From Chlorokybus atmophyticus (lineage: Eukaryota; Streptophyta; Chlorokybophyceae; Chlorokybales; Chlorokybaceae): a DNA stretch of 33,429 bases. The stretch spans positions 38,117 to 71,545 of the forward strand of contig RHPI01003467.1 of assembly GCA_009103225.1 (NCBI GenBank). Direction: 5' to 3'. The position numbers and the translations under genes were made by a program. This document shows positions 22,823-31,059 of the stretch, in pieces. Under the pieces are notes generated by a model. The model made no database searches. It worked only from the letters and a program-made list of their open reading frames with translations, and was not told the origin of the DNA. How positions within the stretch are numbered: the stretch's first letter is position 1; each line of letters starts with the position of its first letter.

Positions 22823-22874
22823 GGTTTCGCCAGGTTTCGCCACATGCACCTAGAGGGGTGCACCAATCGCCAGG
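22823..22874. promoter_or_regulatory. Right subterminal GGTTTCGCCA repeats
   Basis: GGTTTCGCCA occurs twice back to back (22823-22832, 22833-22842), with a TCGCCAGG variant at 22867-22874. They lie between the gene end and the right terminal repeat. Confidence 0.7.
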
Positions 22875-22885
22875 GCTCGTAGGGT

Positions 22886-22901
22886 TGCACCGCGTACACT
22901 G
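22886..22901 (-). repeat. hAT right terminal inverted repeat
   Basis: Reverse complement of CAGTGTACGCGGTGCA; ends exactly at the right target duplication. Confidence 0.97.
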
Positions 22902-22909
22902 AGCATAAC
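22902..22909. repeat. Right target-site duplication of the hAT element
   Basis: AGCATAAC directly after the right terminal repeat, identical to 19301-19308. Confidence 0.97.
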
Positions 22910-22929
22910 TACTGATTTGTGCCGTACCG

Positions 22930-23160
22930 TACATGGTGCCGCACGGACCAAATACGGTCCGCCATAGCAGGGCCGCAGGGCCGTGGGACCGCACTGGTCC
23001 TTTTTTGTGGACCAGCGTTATGTACTGGTTCGTGCCGCACCATACATTGTCACAACGGCACGGACCATACGTGGTGCGCTGCTGCGCGCCAGGCTTTGGG
23101 GTCTTAAAAGAACCATGTATGGCCCGCGGGGTCCGTGGAAGGACCATATATGGTTCTCAA
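22930..23160. repeat. GGACCA/TGGTCC palindrome cluster, copy 2
   Basis: It begins just outside the hAT right end. It has repeated GGACCA..TGGTCC, GTACATGGTGC and ACCATATATGGT-type palindromes, and a GGCTTTGGGGTC segment echoed (GGCTTGGGGTCC) in copy 3 at 27.2 kb. There is no gene. Confidence 0.7.
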
Positions 23161-23164
23161 ACGT

Positions 23165-24280
23165 CAAGCCGTGTGAGCTGCATCATATCTCCCATGTCGT
23201 CCCCAAGCTCCTCGAGCTGTGCGAAAGCTGAAGGGGGGATGTAGGTAGACTGCCGCCTTAAAAAAGAACACACGTGAGTTCAATGTGCGCCCTATGATGG
23301 CCGCAGTGGCCACGGTGGCTGCCAACTCACCTGTGCGCATGGCATGCATACATGAGCAGATACTGCATATAGTAGCCGTGTACGCTGCAACTACTATATA
23401 TCGTCAGCTGTTGTGTCGGTATGTCCCACCTTTGCATCACAATGTCCAGCTGCAGGGGCAACCACCATAAGCGTTGAATGATGCAGCACATGTCAAGCAA
23501 CCCATTGCTCTCAACCCATGAGTGCCGCAGTACTGGAGCCGGCCGTCTTCGGCACATGCTTAAAGGGCGATGCTCAGCACTTGGTCTTTGATTACGTGAG
23601 CATCGGCGTACTCAACCTTGCCGAAAGCCATTACTGCAACGGACAAACTCTCCAGCGCATGTCGCACGGCAGCGTAACAGACATCGTGCAACAGGCCCAA
23701 CTGCACAGGCTCGTCAATCCACTGAGTCAGCATCCCTCGTAAAATGCCGCGCAACTCCTCTGCAGCAACTATGGCATGATCCGCAATTGCTGGTGCATGA
23801 AAGGGGAAGGTCCATACATGCACGCATTAAGCCATTATACACAGTTGTTACTAGCACATATAGATAGCCACACAGTTTGGTGTACACATGCAGCAAATTG
23901 CTACGCATGCATAGATAGCCAAACAGTCTGTTGCACACGTGCTTTTTGCATGCAGGGGTACCCACATTGCAAACTGGTCGACAGCATGCAAAGTACATAT
24001 CTAGTTCAACAACACTTCCGATATGCATGCACAGGCAAACACTATAGTGCAAGCATGCCACATATATGCAGGGACTGCCACACATTGTGTTACATACATG
24101 TTACTTGCATGCAAACTACACATCTGGTTCAACAACATTTGCAACACGCACGGATAGCGTTATAGTCTCACGCATACTTGCACTTGCATAAAAAGTGCAC
24201 ATCTTGTTCATCAACTACGCTGACATGCAGCCACAGCCTTCACCACATACACTTGATACACGCCTTGCACCGAATTGCTT
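23165..24280. other. No recognised gene; one minus-strand exon-like frame
   Basis: The minus-strand frame from about 23785 to 23560 begins after a CACCAG acceptor-like site. It is rich in A, V, L and E in helix-like order, then continues past a TAA for about 35 codons. I do not recognise it. The rest (23.8-24.3 kb) is GCATGC- and CACA-rich DNA with repeated CATATAGATAGCCACACAG-like segments. Confidence 0.3.
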
Positions 24281-25410
24281 AACCTTACTTGAGCCATGGC
24301 CGCCTGTTGGTAGTCAATGGTGATGGGTGGAGGATGATGAACGACACCAGTAGCTGCCCCCCCGCCGCCCCCCCCTTCATTCCTCAACCAACCTCACTGC
24401 CACCGCCAACAATCAGTACCACCAGTCACATCATTGATGGCTGTCAATGTAAGCATTTTTTGGGCTTGATAGGAGATGACAGCTGCAGATCATGGTTGGT
24501 CTTGAGTTGCGAGTATTGAAATTCTTGCACGCATTGCTGCCTTTGGCAACAATGGCTGACGGCGTAGTTGTTGCGGGCGGCGGTGTAGTCGACCTCGACA
24601 TCATGGGCGACCACATCACTCCGTCAAGTGGTCAGCCTGGGACTAGGCAAGCGCCTGCAGATGTCATGGCTGTGGCCGAGGTGGCTCCACAGATAACTTA
24701 TGGAGCGCCCGTACATGGGCGTGGGACGGGTGGTCTTGAAGAGCAGGGCCAGCGAGAGGGGGCGCAGAGAGGGGCTAGCTGCCACCAACCTTGTCCCCCT
24801 GACCCCCCTTTCACCCCAACCAGTAAACGTGACCGCCCTCCCGACCGCAGAGGTGCTCGTGCTTGATGCTTACATTGCATGTCTCTCCTGCACGCTGCAA
24901 GCGGCCATAGCACGCACTACATTGGCACTCGTGTAAATTTCACTTGCATGACTGCATCTCATGTCCTGTCCGTTCTCACTACCAGTCACATGCACACACA
25001 TGTACTCACACTCACATGCGCTTAGTGTCTTCAGATATGCGAGCAAACTATCCCCAACCACATCATTATCAACATTGCACACGCTACATGCAGCACGCAC
25101 AATCTGTTCATCATCCACAAGTTCTGCACGTGTACATGCACAAACACCAACATCCCCTCTTAATTGCATGAACAGGGTCTTGCTGCACGTGTTACAAGTC
25201 CTGCACATGTACATGCACAGTCACCGACATTCACTCAGTTTTAATGCCAGCATCATACACGCATGCAATCTCCACTTCATCAACCCATTTGCAACCTCAC
25301 AAACGCTGCACGCTGCATGCAGAGTCTAGGCATTGTCCACATCATACACTTAGTCTTCAAGCAAGCACGCATGCATGCAGATGTATAATGCATCTATATA
25401 TGTCAATGCA
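24281..25410. other. No recognised gene; possible upstream exon at 24552-24850
   Basis: A plus-strand frame (ATG at 24552) encodes a G/P/R/Q-rich stretch of about 100 residues ending near a GAGGTGCTC donor-like site. It could be a 5' exon of the histone-fold gene downstream, but no motif supports this. 24.95-25.40 kb is CATGCA/CACA-rich with no gene. Confidence 0.25.
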
Positions 25411-26714
25411 GGCGTTTACATCATTCTTGAAGGACGAGACCAAACTCTGCCAGATCAAAAGTTTTTCGCTTTTCACAAAGCAGGCAAGCGACCATTGCCT
25501 TCATCCCACATCCCACATCATGCATATGTAACCAAATCAATGTACCTAATGTCTGCAATCGATCGACACCCTACACCGTATTATGACGGAATCTTTATAG
25601 CTGATCGAGTCCGGCAGACTGGCAAGGGCCCGCCTTCAGGAGCTAACTGAGCAGCGCAACAGCCTAAGCACTCGCAGGGCCACTGCCTTGCAAAAGAGCA
25701 TGGCGGCGACACGCTTCAGATGGTCTGAAGCGCTGAAAACGGCAACGCCCAACGAGAAAGGCAACTTGCACATTCGGCTAGCAGCCGCCACAGCAGAACA
25801 CCAACAGCTGAACGGCCAGCTCGCCGACGTATGCAACGCGCTAAGAATGGTCCGTGTGTTCATTGCTCACAATTGACACTTGTTGTTGTTTTTGCAATCA
25901 GCTTCTCTCGGCTGACCGTGCTATACCTGCCTGCGCAGACTCAGGCTCAGTTGAACAACGTGCATATTGTGGGAGGCAAACACGCTGACTCATTCTATCG
26001 CAGTCTGAAATACGAGATGGAATGGGGTGATGGCAGCGATGCCAACACTGTCGCAAACACGGGTGCCAAAACCACTTCAACAAAGCACGGGTCCAAGAAA
26101 AGCCAAAAGACTCCAGGCGTCAGCACCACAGCCGGTATGTCATGTGGGCGTCGCAGCACCAGAGGGAAACGACCCACCAAAGGCTCAAAGCGTCTTCCAA
26201 GTCAAGCAAGCATTGCACGGCAGTCGCTTAAGCCACACCGATTTCGACCTGGCACTGTGGCCCTCAAGGAGATCCGCAAGTACCAGAAGACCACGGACCT
26301 GCTCCTGCGCAAGGTAGATATGCACATACGCAGAGCAACAATCTTGCATTCAATGCCGACTACGACACTCAGCTACTTGATTGCGTTGCCTCCATTCTCC
26401 AAGGTGGTCAGGGAGATTGGGCATGATATTCAGATAAAGGAATAGGGGCCACACGTTCGGTTAACTGCCGACGCAATCCTCGCGCTGAAAAAATCTTCGA
26501 AAATCTTCATTGTTTAGCTCTGCGAGCAGGTGTGTTTTCATTCAGTGCCATTCATACATGACTTACACAGTATTAAACTAATGCCACAAGCGTGTGTCTA
26601 CAGCATCTCGCCGGCATCCATGCGAAGCGGGTCACCCTGATGCCGCAGGACATGGTGTTGGTGAAACACCTCAACTCAGACATTGCCAGATTGCCAAAGC
26701 TGAACATGAGTTAA
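25411..26714 (+). pseudogene. Histone H3-fold gene, CenH3-like, interrupted by in-frame TAG codons
   Basis: The H3 core is clear. [20 protein letters not shown] is at 26233-26289, then TTDLLLRK, and [11 protein letters not shown] (helix 1) from 26386. A helix 2 with ILALKKS and FIV..LCEQ runs to a GTGTGT donor (26530). The last exon, 26604-26714 (TAA stop), has HLAGIHAKRVTLMPQDM (loop 2/helix 3). The ARTKQTARK tail of canonical H3 is absent; a T/S/K/G-rich tail replaces it. Loop 1 is about five residues longer and the C-terminus (HLNSDIARLPKLNMS) is not that of H3. All three traits are typical of centromeric H3. Upstream, exon about 25633-25849 encodes a coiled coil and splices in phase to 25939. 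Damage or oddities: TAG at 26443 and 26515, and 72 extra in-frame bases (26314-26385) after helix N that look like an intron without a proper acceptor. It may be a decayed copy, or expressed with recoding. Confidence 0.7.
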
Positions 26715-26719
26715 GAGAC

Positions 26720-27175
26720 TATAGCTTGTAGCTGTCCCCACACCCCTCCACAAAAAAAAAAGGGCCCGGCTTGTTTGGCAGTTGACTCTTGGGCTACTAT
26801 TGGTGTATAGGTTACAAGGATTGTACAACTTGTCACTGTATATCCACCCTTCTTTAACTGTCTATGTACTGCATGTGCACACTCACATACACTAACCGCC
26901 AGCATGATTAGTCAATGCGGTCAAGCGCGCAGTTTAATGGAAATTATTATATCTTGATATCCATAACGCATGAACACACGCCATTCGCTACTAGTGTTGC
27001 GACATTAACATTCGCTGCCATTGTGTGCATTCAGTGACAACCCTGCGGCTTATTGTTGGCAAGTAATGTCACTTTGATTGGTTTGTTTAATTTCTGACGT
27101 AGACTGCCGTTATGCGCATGTAACAATATGCCTGTCAATTTCTGGTGGCAAGTAACGCCATATGCACACGAGATT
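26720..27175. other. No gene
   Basis: A poly-A run (about 26752-26761), AT-rich DNA and short chance open frames. Nothing recognisable. Confidence 0.6.
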
Positions 27176-27182
27176 TTTCCCG

Positions 27183-27412
27183 TGGACCAGGGCTGGTCCG
27201 CGGATACGGACCAGGGCCAACTTGCCCGGACGGCTTGGGGTCCGGACCAGGGTCGCCCACCTTGGTCTGCACGCGGGGACCAGGGCTGGTCCAAACAGTA
27301 CGTAATTGTCCCACGGTCCCCCCAGCCAGGGTTGGTGCCGGTTGAAAGCCGGTGTAAATCGGACCGGGAATGGTACTTTGCAGGGACCATCCTTGGTCCG
27401 CTTTGTTTTTTT
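27183..27412. repeat. GGACCA/TGGTCC palindrome cluster, copy 3
   Basis: It contains the palindrome GGACCAGGGCTGGTCC at both 27183 and 27279, further GGACCAGGG units between them, and GGACCATCCTTGGTCC just before the pogo element. Overlapping open frames of about 100-120 codons on both strands result from the palindromic GC-rich words. The pogo element is inserted at its right edge. Confidence 0.8.
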
Positions 27413-27420
27413 CAAGCCTA

Positions 27421-27440
27421 CCGTATTTACCCGTATAGAA
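27421..27440 (+). repeat. pogo-like left terminal inverted repeat
   Basis: CCGTATTTACCCGTATAGAA, preceded by target TA. 19 of 20 bases pair with the right end. Confidence 0.93.
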
Positions 27441-27445
27441 ACCCC

Positions 27446-27540
27446 CCCCCCCTATTACAAGCCCCCCCAGCAAAAAAGGGTGGGGGGCTTGTGTAAATAC
27501 TTACAAGCCCCCCCCACCGTTTACAAGCCCCCCTTTACAC
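27446..27540. repeat. Left subterminal ACAAGCCCCCC repeats and palindrome
   Basis: ACAAGCCCCCC occurs three times. The first copy faces GGGTGGGGGGCTT across CAGCAAAAAA, giving a foldback. The same block CTATTACAAGCCCCC...GCAAAAAAGGGTGGGGGGCTT is at the right end (30105-30143) in the same orientation. Long C/G runs here may also be candidates for quadruplex formation. Confidence 0.85.
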
Positions 27541-29340
27541 ATTGGTGTCTTTATTCAACATGTGAATGGTACACAAACATCATTTCATGACATACATATC
27601 ATAAAATGGGTCATATCAACATGGATGCAATGCAAAATGAGCATCACATCATGTGCATGTCCTACACCTCCTCACCATCTGAATCAGTTAGCCTCTCACT
27701 ATCACTACTACTGATCTCATGCACTAGAGCACTACACCCAGCATGTGATGCTAACTTGGAGACCTGCCTCTGCTTCTCGATATGCTCCGGGCGCTCGTTC
27801 TCCTCATCCTCAAGGGCTTGCTGCTCTTCAAGGGGCAACTCATCACGAGTCAGAAGCTCATCACCATCCTGCTCACCACCCGCAGCGATATGCTCCTCGA
27901 CAATGTCGTCCTCGATGCCGTCCATGGCATGGCTCAGACCACACTTGACAAATGCTTTCTTGATGAGGTCAACTGGTATCTTCTCCCAACTTCTGCGCAC
28001 CCAGTCGCACAGCTGTCTTTCGGTTGGATGGCGTTGATGTCCAGCCGGAGTGAAGGTGTGCTGGCTAGGGTCAGCCATCCACATGGTGAACTGCACAATG
28101 CCCATGTCAACACTGCAATTGTACAATGCATACACTGTCAACACAACATGTTAAGCAACCCACCTCAGCACGCATCAGAGCCTTGAAGGGCTTGTTGATT
28201 GACACGTCCAGCGGCTGAACGATTGAAGTTAGTCCACCAGGAATGACCGCCATGTCAATGTGCGCGTGAAGAGCATCCGCCTTCACGCTATCACACAGAT
28301 GGGCACTGAAGCTATCCCACACCAGCAGCGCGCGTTGACCGAATACCTAAAAATACACACGCATGCATGCGTGTGAGCATTGTTATGAAACATGTATTAC
28401 CGAGCAGACATGTAAGCAACCAGTACCGACCTGTCTAGGGCATTTTCTCAACACCTCTTGAACATACAGCCGCGACAAGTCTTCGTTCATCCACCCCTTT
28501 GGATTGGCCCACACAATGACTCCTACCGGCTTGAGATCCCGTGGCACGGTAGCACGCTTGAAGATAATGACTGGAAGCAACTTCGAGCCATCGGCCGCAC
28601 ACCCAAGCACAACTGTCATGTTCTTTCATGACCGGTCCCCTTGACATGCAAATCTCTACTACCGCAGGTTGATCGTGGTGCCCGCCATGAGGTTGTATGG
28701 CATGGGCGTTTCGTCCACGTTCAAGATGGTTGGCAATGCGTACTTCTTGGAAGCGCGCATGGTTGTGACATAGCGCCGAAAAGCATCCACCTTTTCAACG
28801 CAGTCTTTGGGCAGCGCTGGGCAACTTTGGTGCGTCTTCTCACCAGGTCATGCCGTATCATGAAGCGGCGGAGCCACCGCAACGATGCCGTCATGTTGAC
28901 GTGCTCCTCTGCAGCATGCTCCTCATTTCAGTGTTTGAGCAGCTCGCGCAAGCTCCTGTCAAGCATAGCACACACCAGGGCATTGCAATTAATGCACAAC
29001 AAACAACAAGCAGTCACGCAACCAACTTGTGTGCGGACCTGAACTAAAGGCGCGGTGACAGCTAATCCTTTTGTGCGTTGATTCATTACAAAGTTCATGC
29101 ACTCCTCGTCAATCTCAGGAGCTAAAACTGCCCTGCCTCCACCCTTCAACCGAAACCGCACTTGAGAAGTGCCCGCAATGTCAACTCTATTCTCTACCCA
29201 TCTACGCAAGCTTTGTGTGGAGACGCCTGTCTTGCGTGATACTTCTTTCTTTGTCCACCCTTGATCCAGTAGTCGCAACACTTTTTGCTACACGCAAACA
29301 CAAAGGGTGGGTTTGTGCAGTTAGAGGTGAGGAGAGAGTA

Positions 29341-29541
29341 AAAGGTGAGAGAGCGGGAGATGTATGTGCAGATGAACAGGTGTTGATGAGACAGAGGGTG
29401 GAGAGTGAAAGGTGAGAGAGGAGGAGATGAATGTGCAGATAAGCAGGTGTTGATGAGACAGAGGGTGGAGAGTGAAAGGTGAGAGAGGAGGAGATGAATG
29501 TGCAAATGAGCAGGTGTTGCTGAGAGGGTGGAGAGTAAGAA
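29341..29541. repeat. 67-bp tandem repeat, three copies, in pogo intron 1
   Basis: AAAGGTGAGAGAG starts at 29341, 29408 and 29475, exactly 67 bp apart, with few differences; the third copy is partial. The purine-rich unit keeps long open frames on the minus strand (to 205 codons) that read as S/L/H/T-rich repeats. These are not genes. Confidence 0.95.
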
Positions 29542-29814
29542 AGGGAGAAGGCAAACGAGAGTGCAAGTGTCGACGTTAATGCAGTACACGTGCATATGAG
29601 CAGAACAGAGGAGCAAGAGAGCAGATGATCACAAGTACAGGTGAGTAGTAATGCAGCACAAGTGCATTGCAGTGCAGACACGTACTTTTTGCCAATTCGT
29701 AAACTAGTTGCGCAAGTACCGATTCTCTTTCTGCGCTCCACGCTCTGTATGGAGCTCTTTGCGACCAACGCCAGCAGGGCGCTCACCGCTAGCATGGCAA
29801 GCTGCCACATCCGC

Positions 29815-29890
29815 CTCACATGCGGCTGCAGCGGCAGCGGCTGCAGCGGCGGCGGCGGCAGTTGCTGCGGCCGCGGCTGCTTGCGCCTCC
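29815..29890 (-). repeat. GCN-repeat coding for alanine, within putative pogo exon 1
   Basis: The CAG/CGG-type triplet tract reads as a polyalanine helix on the minus strand and also as alanine on the plus strand, so it does not itself prove a coding strand. Confidence 0.7.
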
Positions 29891-30069
29891 TCAGCTAGCT
29901 TAGCCGCTGCTCTCCTCGCCTCCTGCCTCAAGCGGGCCATGCCAACCACGCCGCCGCCGGCGGCGTGGTTTTGGCCTGGGCCGCCTAGGCTGGGCGCAGT
30001 TCGCGCCGCCACACGTAACAAAGTGACGAGTGCGCGAGTTACGTCACTCGCAAGCACATCTGCTGGCCA

Positions 30070-30160
30070 ATTACAAGCCCCCCCGTACCATTAAAAGCCC
30101 CCCCCTATTACAAGCCCCCTTGGCAAAAAAGGGTGGGGGGCTTCTGTAGAAAGGGAGGGC
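30070..30160. repeat. Right subterminal AAGCCCCCC repeats and palindrome
   Basis: Three forward AAGCCCCC copies (about 30075, 30094, 30112) and inverted GGGGGGCTT and GGGAGGGCTT copies lie directly inside the right terminal repeat, mirroring the left end. Confidence 0.85.
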
Positions 30161-30180
30161 TTCTAAACGGGTAAATACGG
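30161..30180 (-). repeat. pogo-like right terminal inverted repeat
   Basis: Inverse copy of the left end with one substitution, followed by target TA. Confidence 0.93.
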
Positions 30181-30333
30181 TAGTTGCCTGTGACAAGAGC
30201 CGCGCACCAGCCATGGTCCGCACCTACGCACCTTGGCTGGTGCGCGTCTTTGAGATAGTTTACACATTGGCCGGCTGCAGCCGGACTTGTAAGAATTCAA
30301 CCGGTAGCAATTGAAACAACTGTGCTTTGGCAG

Positions 30334-30393
30334 CTAACTGCGGTCAGCTGCGGCAATCAGGCCGGCTTGATTGCCGCAGCTGACTGTAGTTAG
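30334..30393. repeat. Hairpin, 26-bp stem with 8-nt loop
   Basis: The arms 30334-30359 and 30368-30393 pair at 24 of 26 positions around GGCCGGCT. The core CAGCTGCGGCAATCA is perfect. It lies 150 bp outside the pogo element. The shape is very like the hairpin at 11811-11858 but the sequence is unrelated. Confidence 0.9.
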
Positions 30394-30399
30394 GCCGCT

Positions 30400-31055
30400 G
30401 CTGCTGGTGGCCTGGCGGGCGGCCTGGTGCCCCATACCAAGAGCACTAGGTCACGCCTCTGGCCTGTCCATGCTGGTTGTTCCTAGGCTTGCATGACTAG
30501 GCCAAGGACGGTCGAAAGGCCATCGCCATGGCCTTTCAGCCGCCTTCGCCTTCTACAGCCGAGCAATAACGTACATGCATACATGCATAAGTCAGCAGAC
30601 ACACACATCAACCAACTAACACAAACAATGGATAAGCACAATCAATTGGTTGTATTGCAACTACAGCAGCGAACAACTACTGGCATTTGTAACTACTTAG
30701 CTCAATGCACGTTGACTACCTACTTGCAACGCGCACACCCACCCACGCATAGCTGAACACTCAGTCACATGCGCACATTGCAAAACCCGTACCTCCCACA
30801 GCCTGATGCCTGCTCCTCCCTACCAGTAGAGTGCCACACCGTACCCCTGTTGTGCGAGGCCTGCAAGCGTGTGCGTCTACTCAGCATGCATGGTATGCGT
30901 TTGCGCATAGTGTGCGTGTGTACGAGCGTGCTACCTGCTCTGAACTTGCACCCATTGCGAGCAGGTGTGCGCTATGGTGTGATGCTTGTATGTGTGGCAT
31001 TGTTTTGTGTGTTTGTTCAACACATATACGCGCAAACAAATAATGACCGTTTAAA
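30400..31055. other. No recognised gene
   Basis: Short open frames with CACA and GCATGC word content. A plus-strand frame (30769-31074) of 101 codons shows hydrophobic runs but no motif. Confidence 0.5.
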
Positions 31056-31059
31056 CTGC

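Larger units (their letters stand above)
19309..22901 (+). mobile_element. Complete hAT DNA transposon (3,593 bp)
   Basis: The element is bounded by perfect 8-bp target duplications AGCATAAC (19301-19308 and 22902-22909) and by perfect 16-bp terminal inverted repeats CAGTGTACGCGGTGCA (19309-19324 and complement 22886-22901). The CAGTG start, 8-bp duplication and BED/hAT transposase gene inside agree with the hAT superfamily. Subterminal GGTTTCGCCA repeats occur near both ends. Identical duplications and repeats, plus an undamaged gene, suggest recent insertion. Confidence 0.96.
27662..30057 (-). pseudogene. pogo/Tigger-type (DDE_1, CENP-B-like) transposase, frame-damaged
   Basis: The gene reads from right to left. 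A possible first exon (within 30057-29706) encodes an alanine-rich helix. Exon 29287-29039 holds the HTH (WTKKEVSRKTGVSTQSLRRW) and LKGGGR linker. Exon 28954-28431 runs from the second HTH (SLRWLRRFMIRHDLVRRRTK) through the first catalytic Asp (NVDETPMPYN) to GWMNEDL. Exon 28346-28164 has LLVWDSFSAHL (second Asp) and IPGGLTSIVQPLDVSINKPF (third Asp). Exon 28090-27662 has the WMADPSQH..TPAG segment and an acidic tail, then TAG. All three Asp are kept. About four one-base shifts (near 28925, 28815, 28666 and 28621) break the long exon. Splice sites are otherwise good. It is either a recently decayed copy or affected by assembly indels. Family assignment is firm. Confidence 0.85.
27421..30180 (-). 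mobile_element. Complete pogo/Tigger-like transposon (2,760 bp) with TA flanks
   Basis: The terminal inverted repeats CCGTATTTACCCGTATAGAA (left) and the complement of CCGTATTTACCCGTTTAGAA (right) differ at one of 20 positions. They are flanked by TA at 27419-27420 and 30181-30182, the Tc1/mariner-pogo target duplication. Inside lies a minus-strand DDD transposase gene. Both ends carry subterminal C-run/G-run palindromes. The ends are well preserved while the gene has frame lesions. Confidence 0.92.

Noticed and set aside
7781-26714. A centromere, suggested by satellite, CenH3-like gene and Ndc10-like recombinase together
   Set aside because: A gene for a centromere protein says nothing about centromere position, the satellite array is short, and no binding data exist.
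27031-27590. Several 90-120-codon frames rich in G/P/W on both strands
   Set aside because: They arise from GC-rich GGACCA palindromes and the pogo C-run end, not from genes.
27662-29287. Explaining the pogo frame breaks by tiny introns
   Set aside because: Candidate GT-AG pairs (e.g. in 28613-28668) give the wrong phase and would delete the conserved KGTGHE block, so one-base lesions fit better.
29194-29819. Minus-strand 205-codon open frame with S/L/H/T repeats
   Set aside because: It is the 67-bp purine-rich tandem repeat in the pogo intron; the true pogo exon in this area is in another frame.
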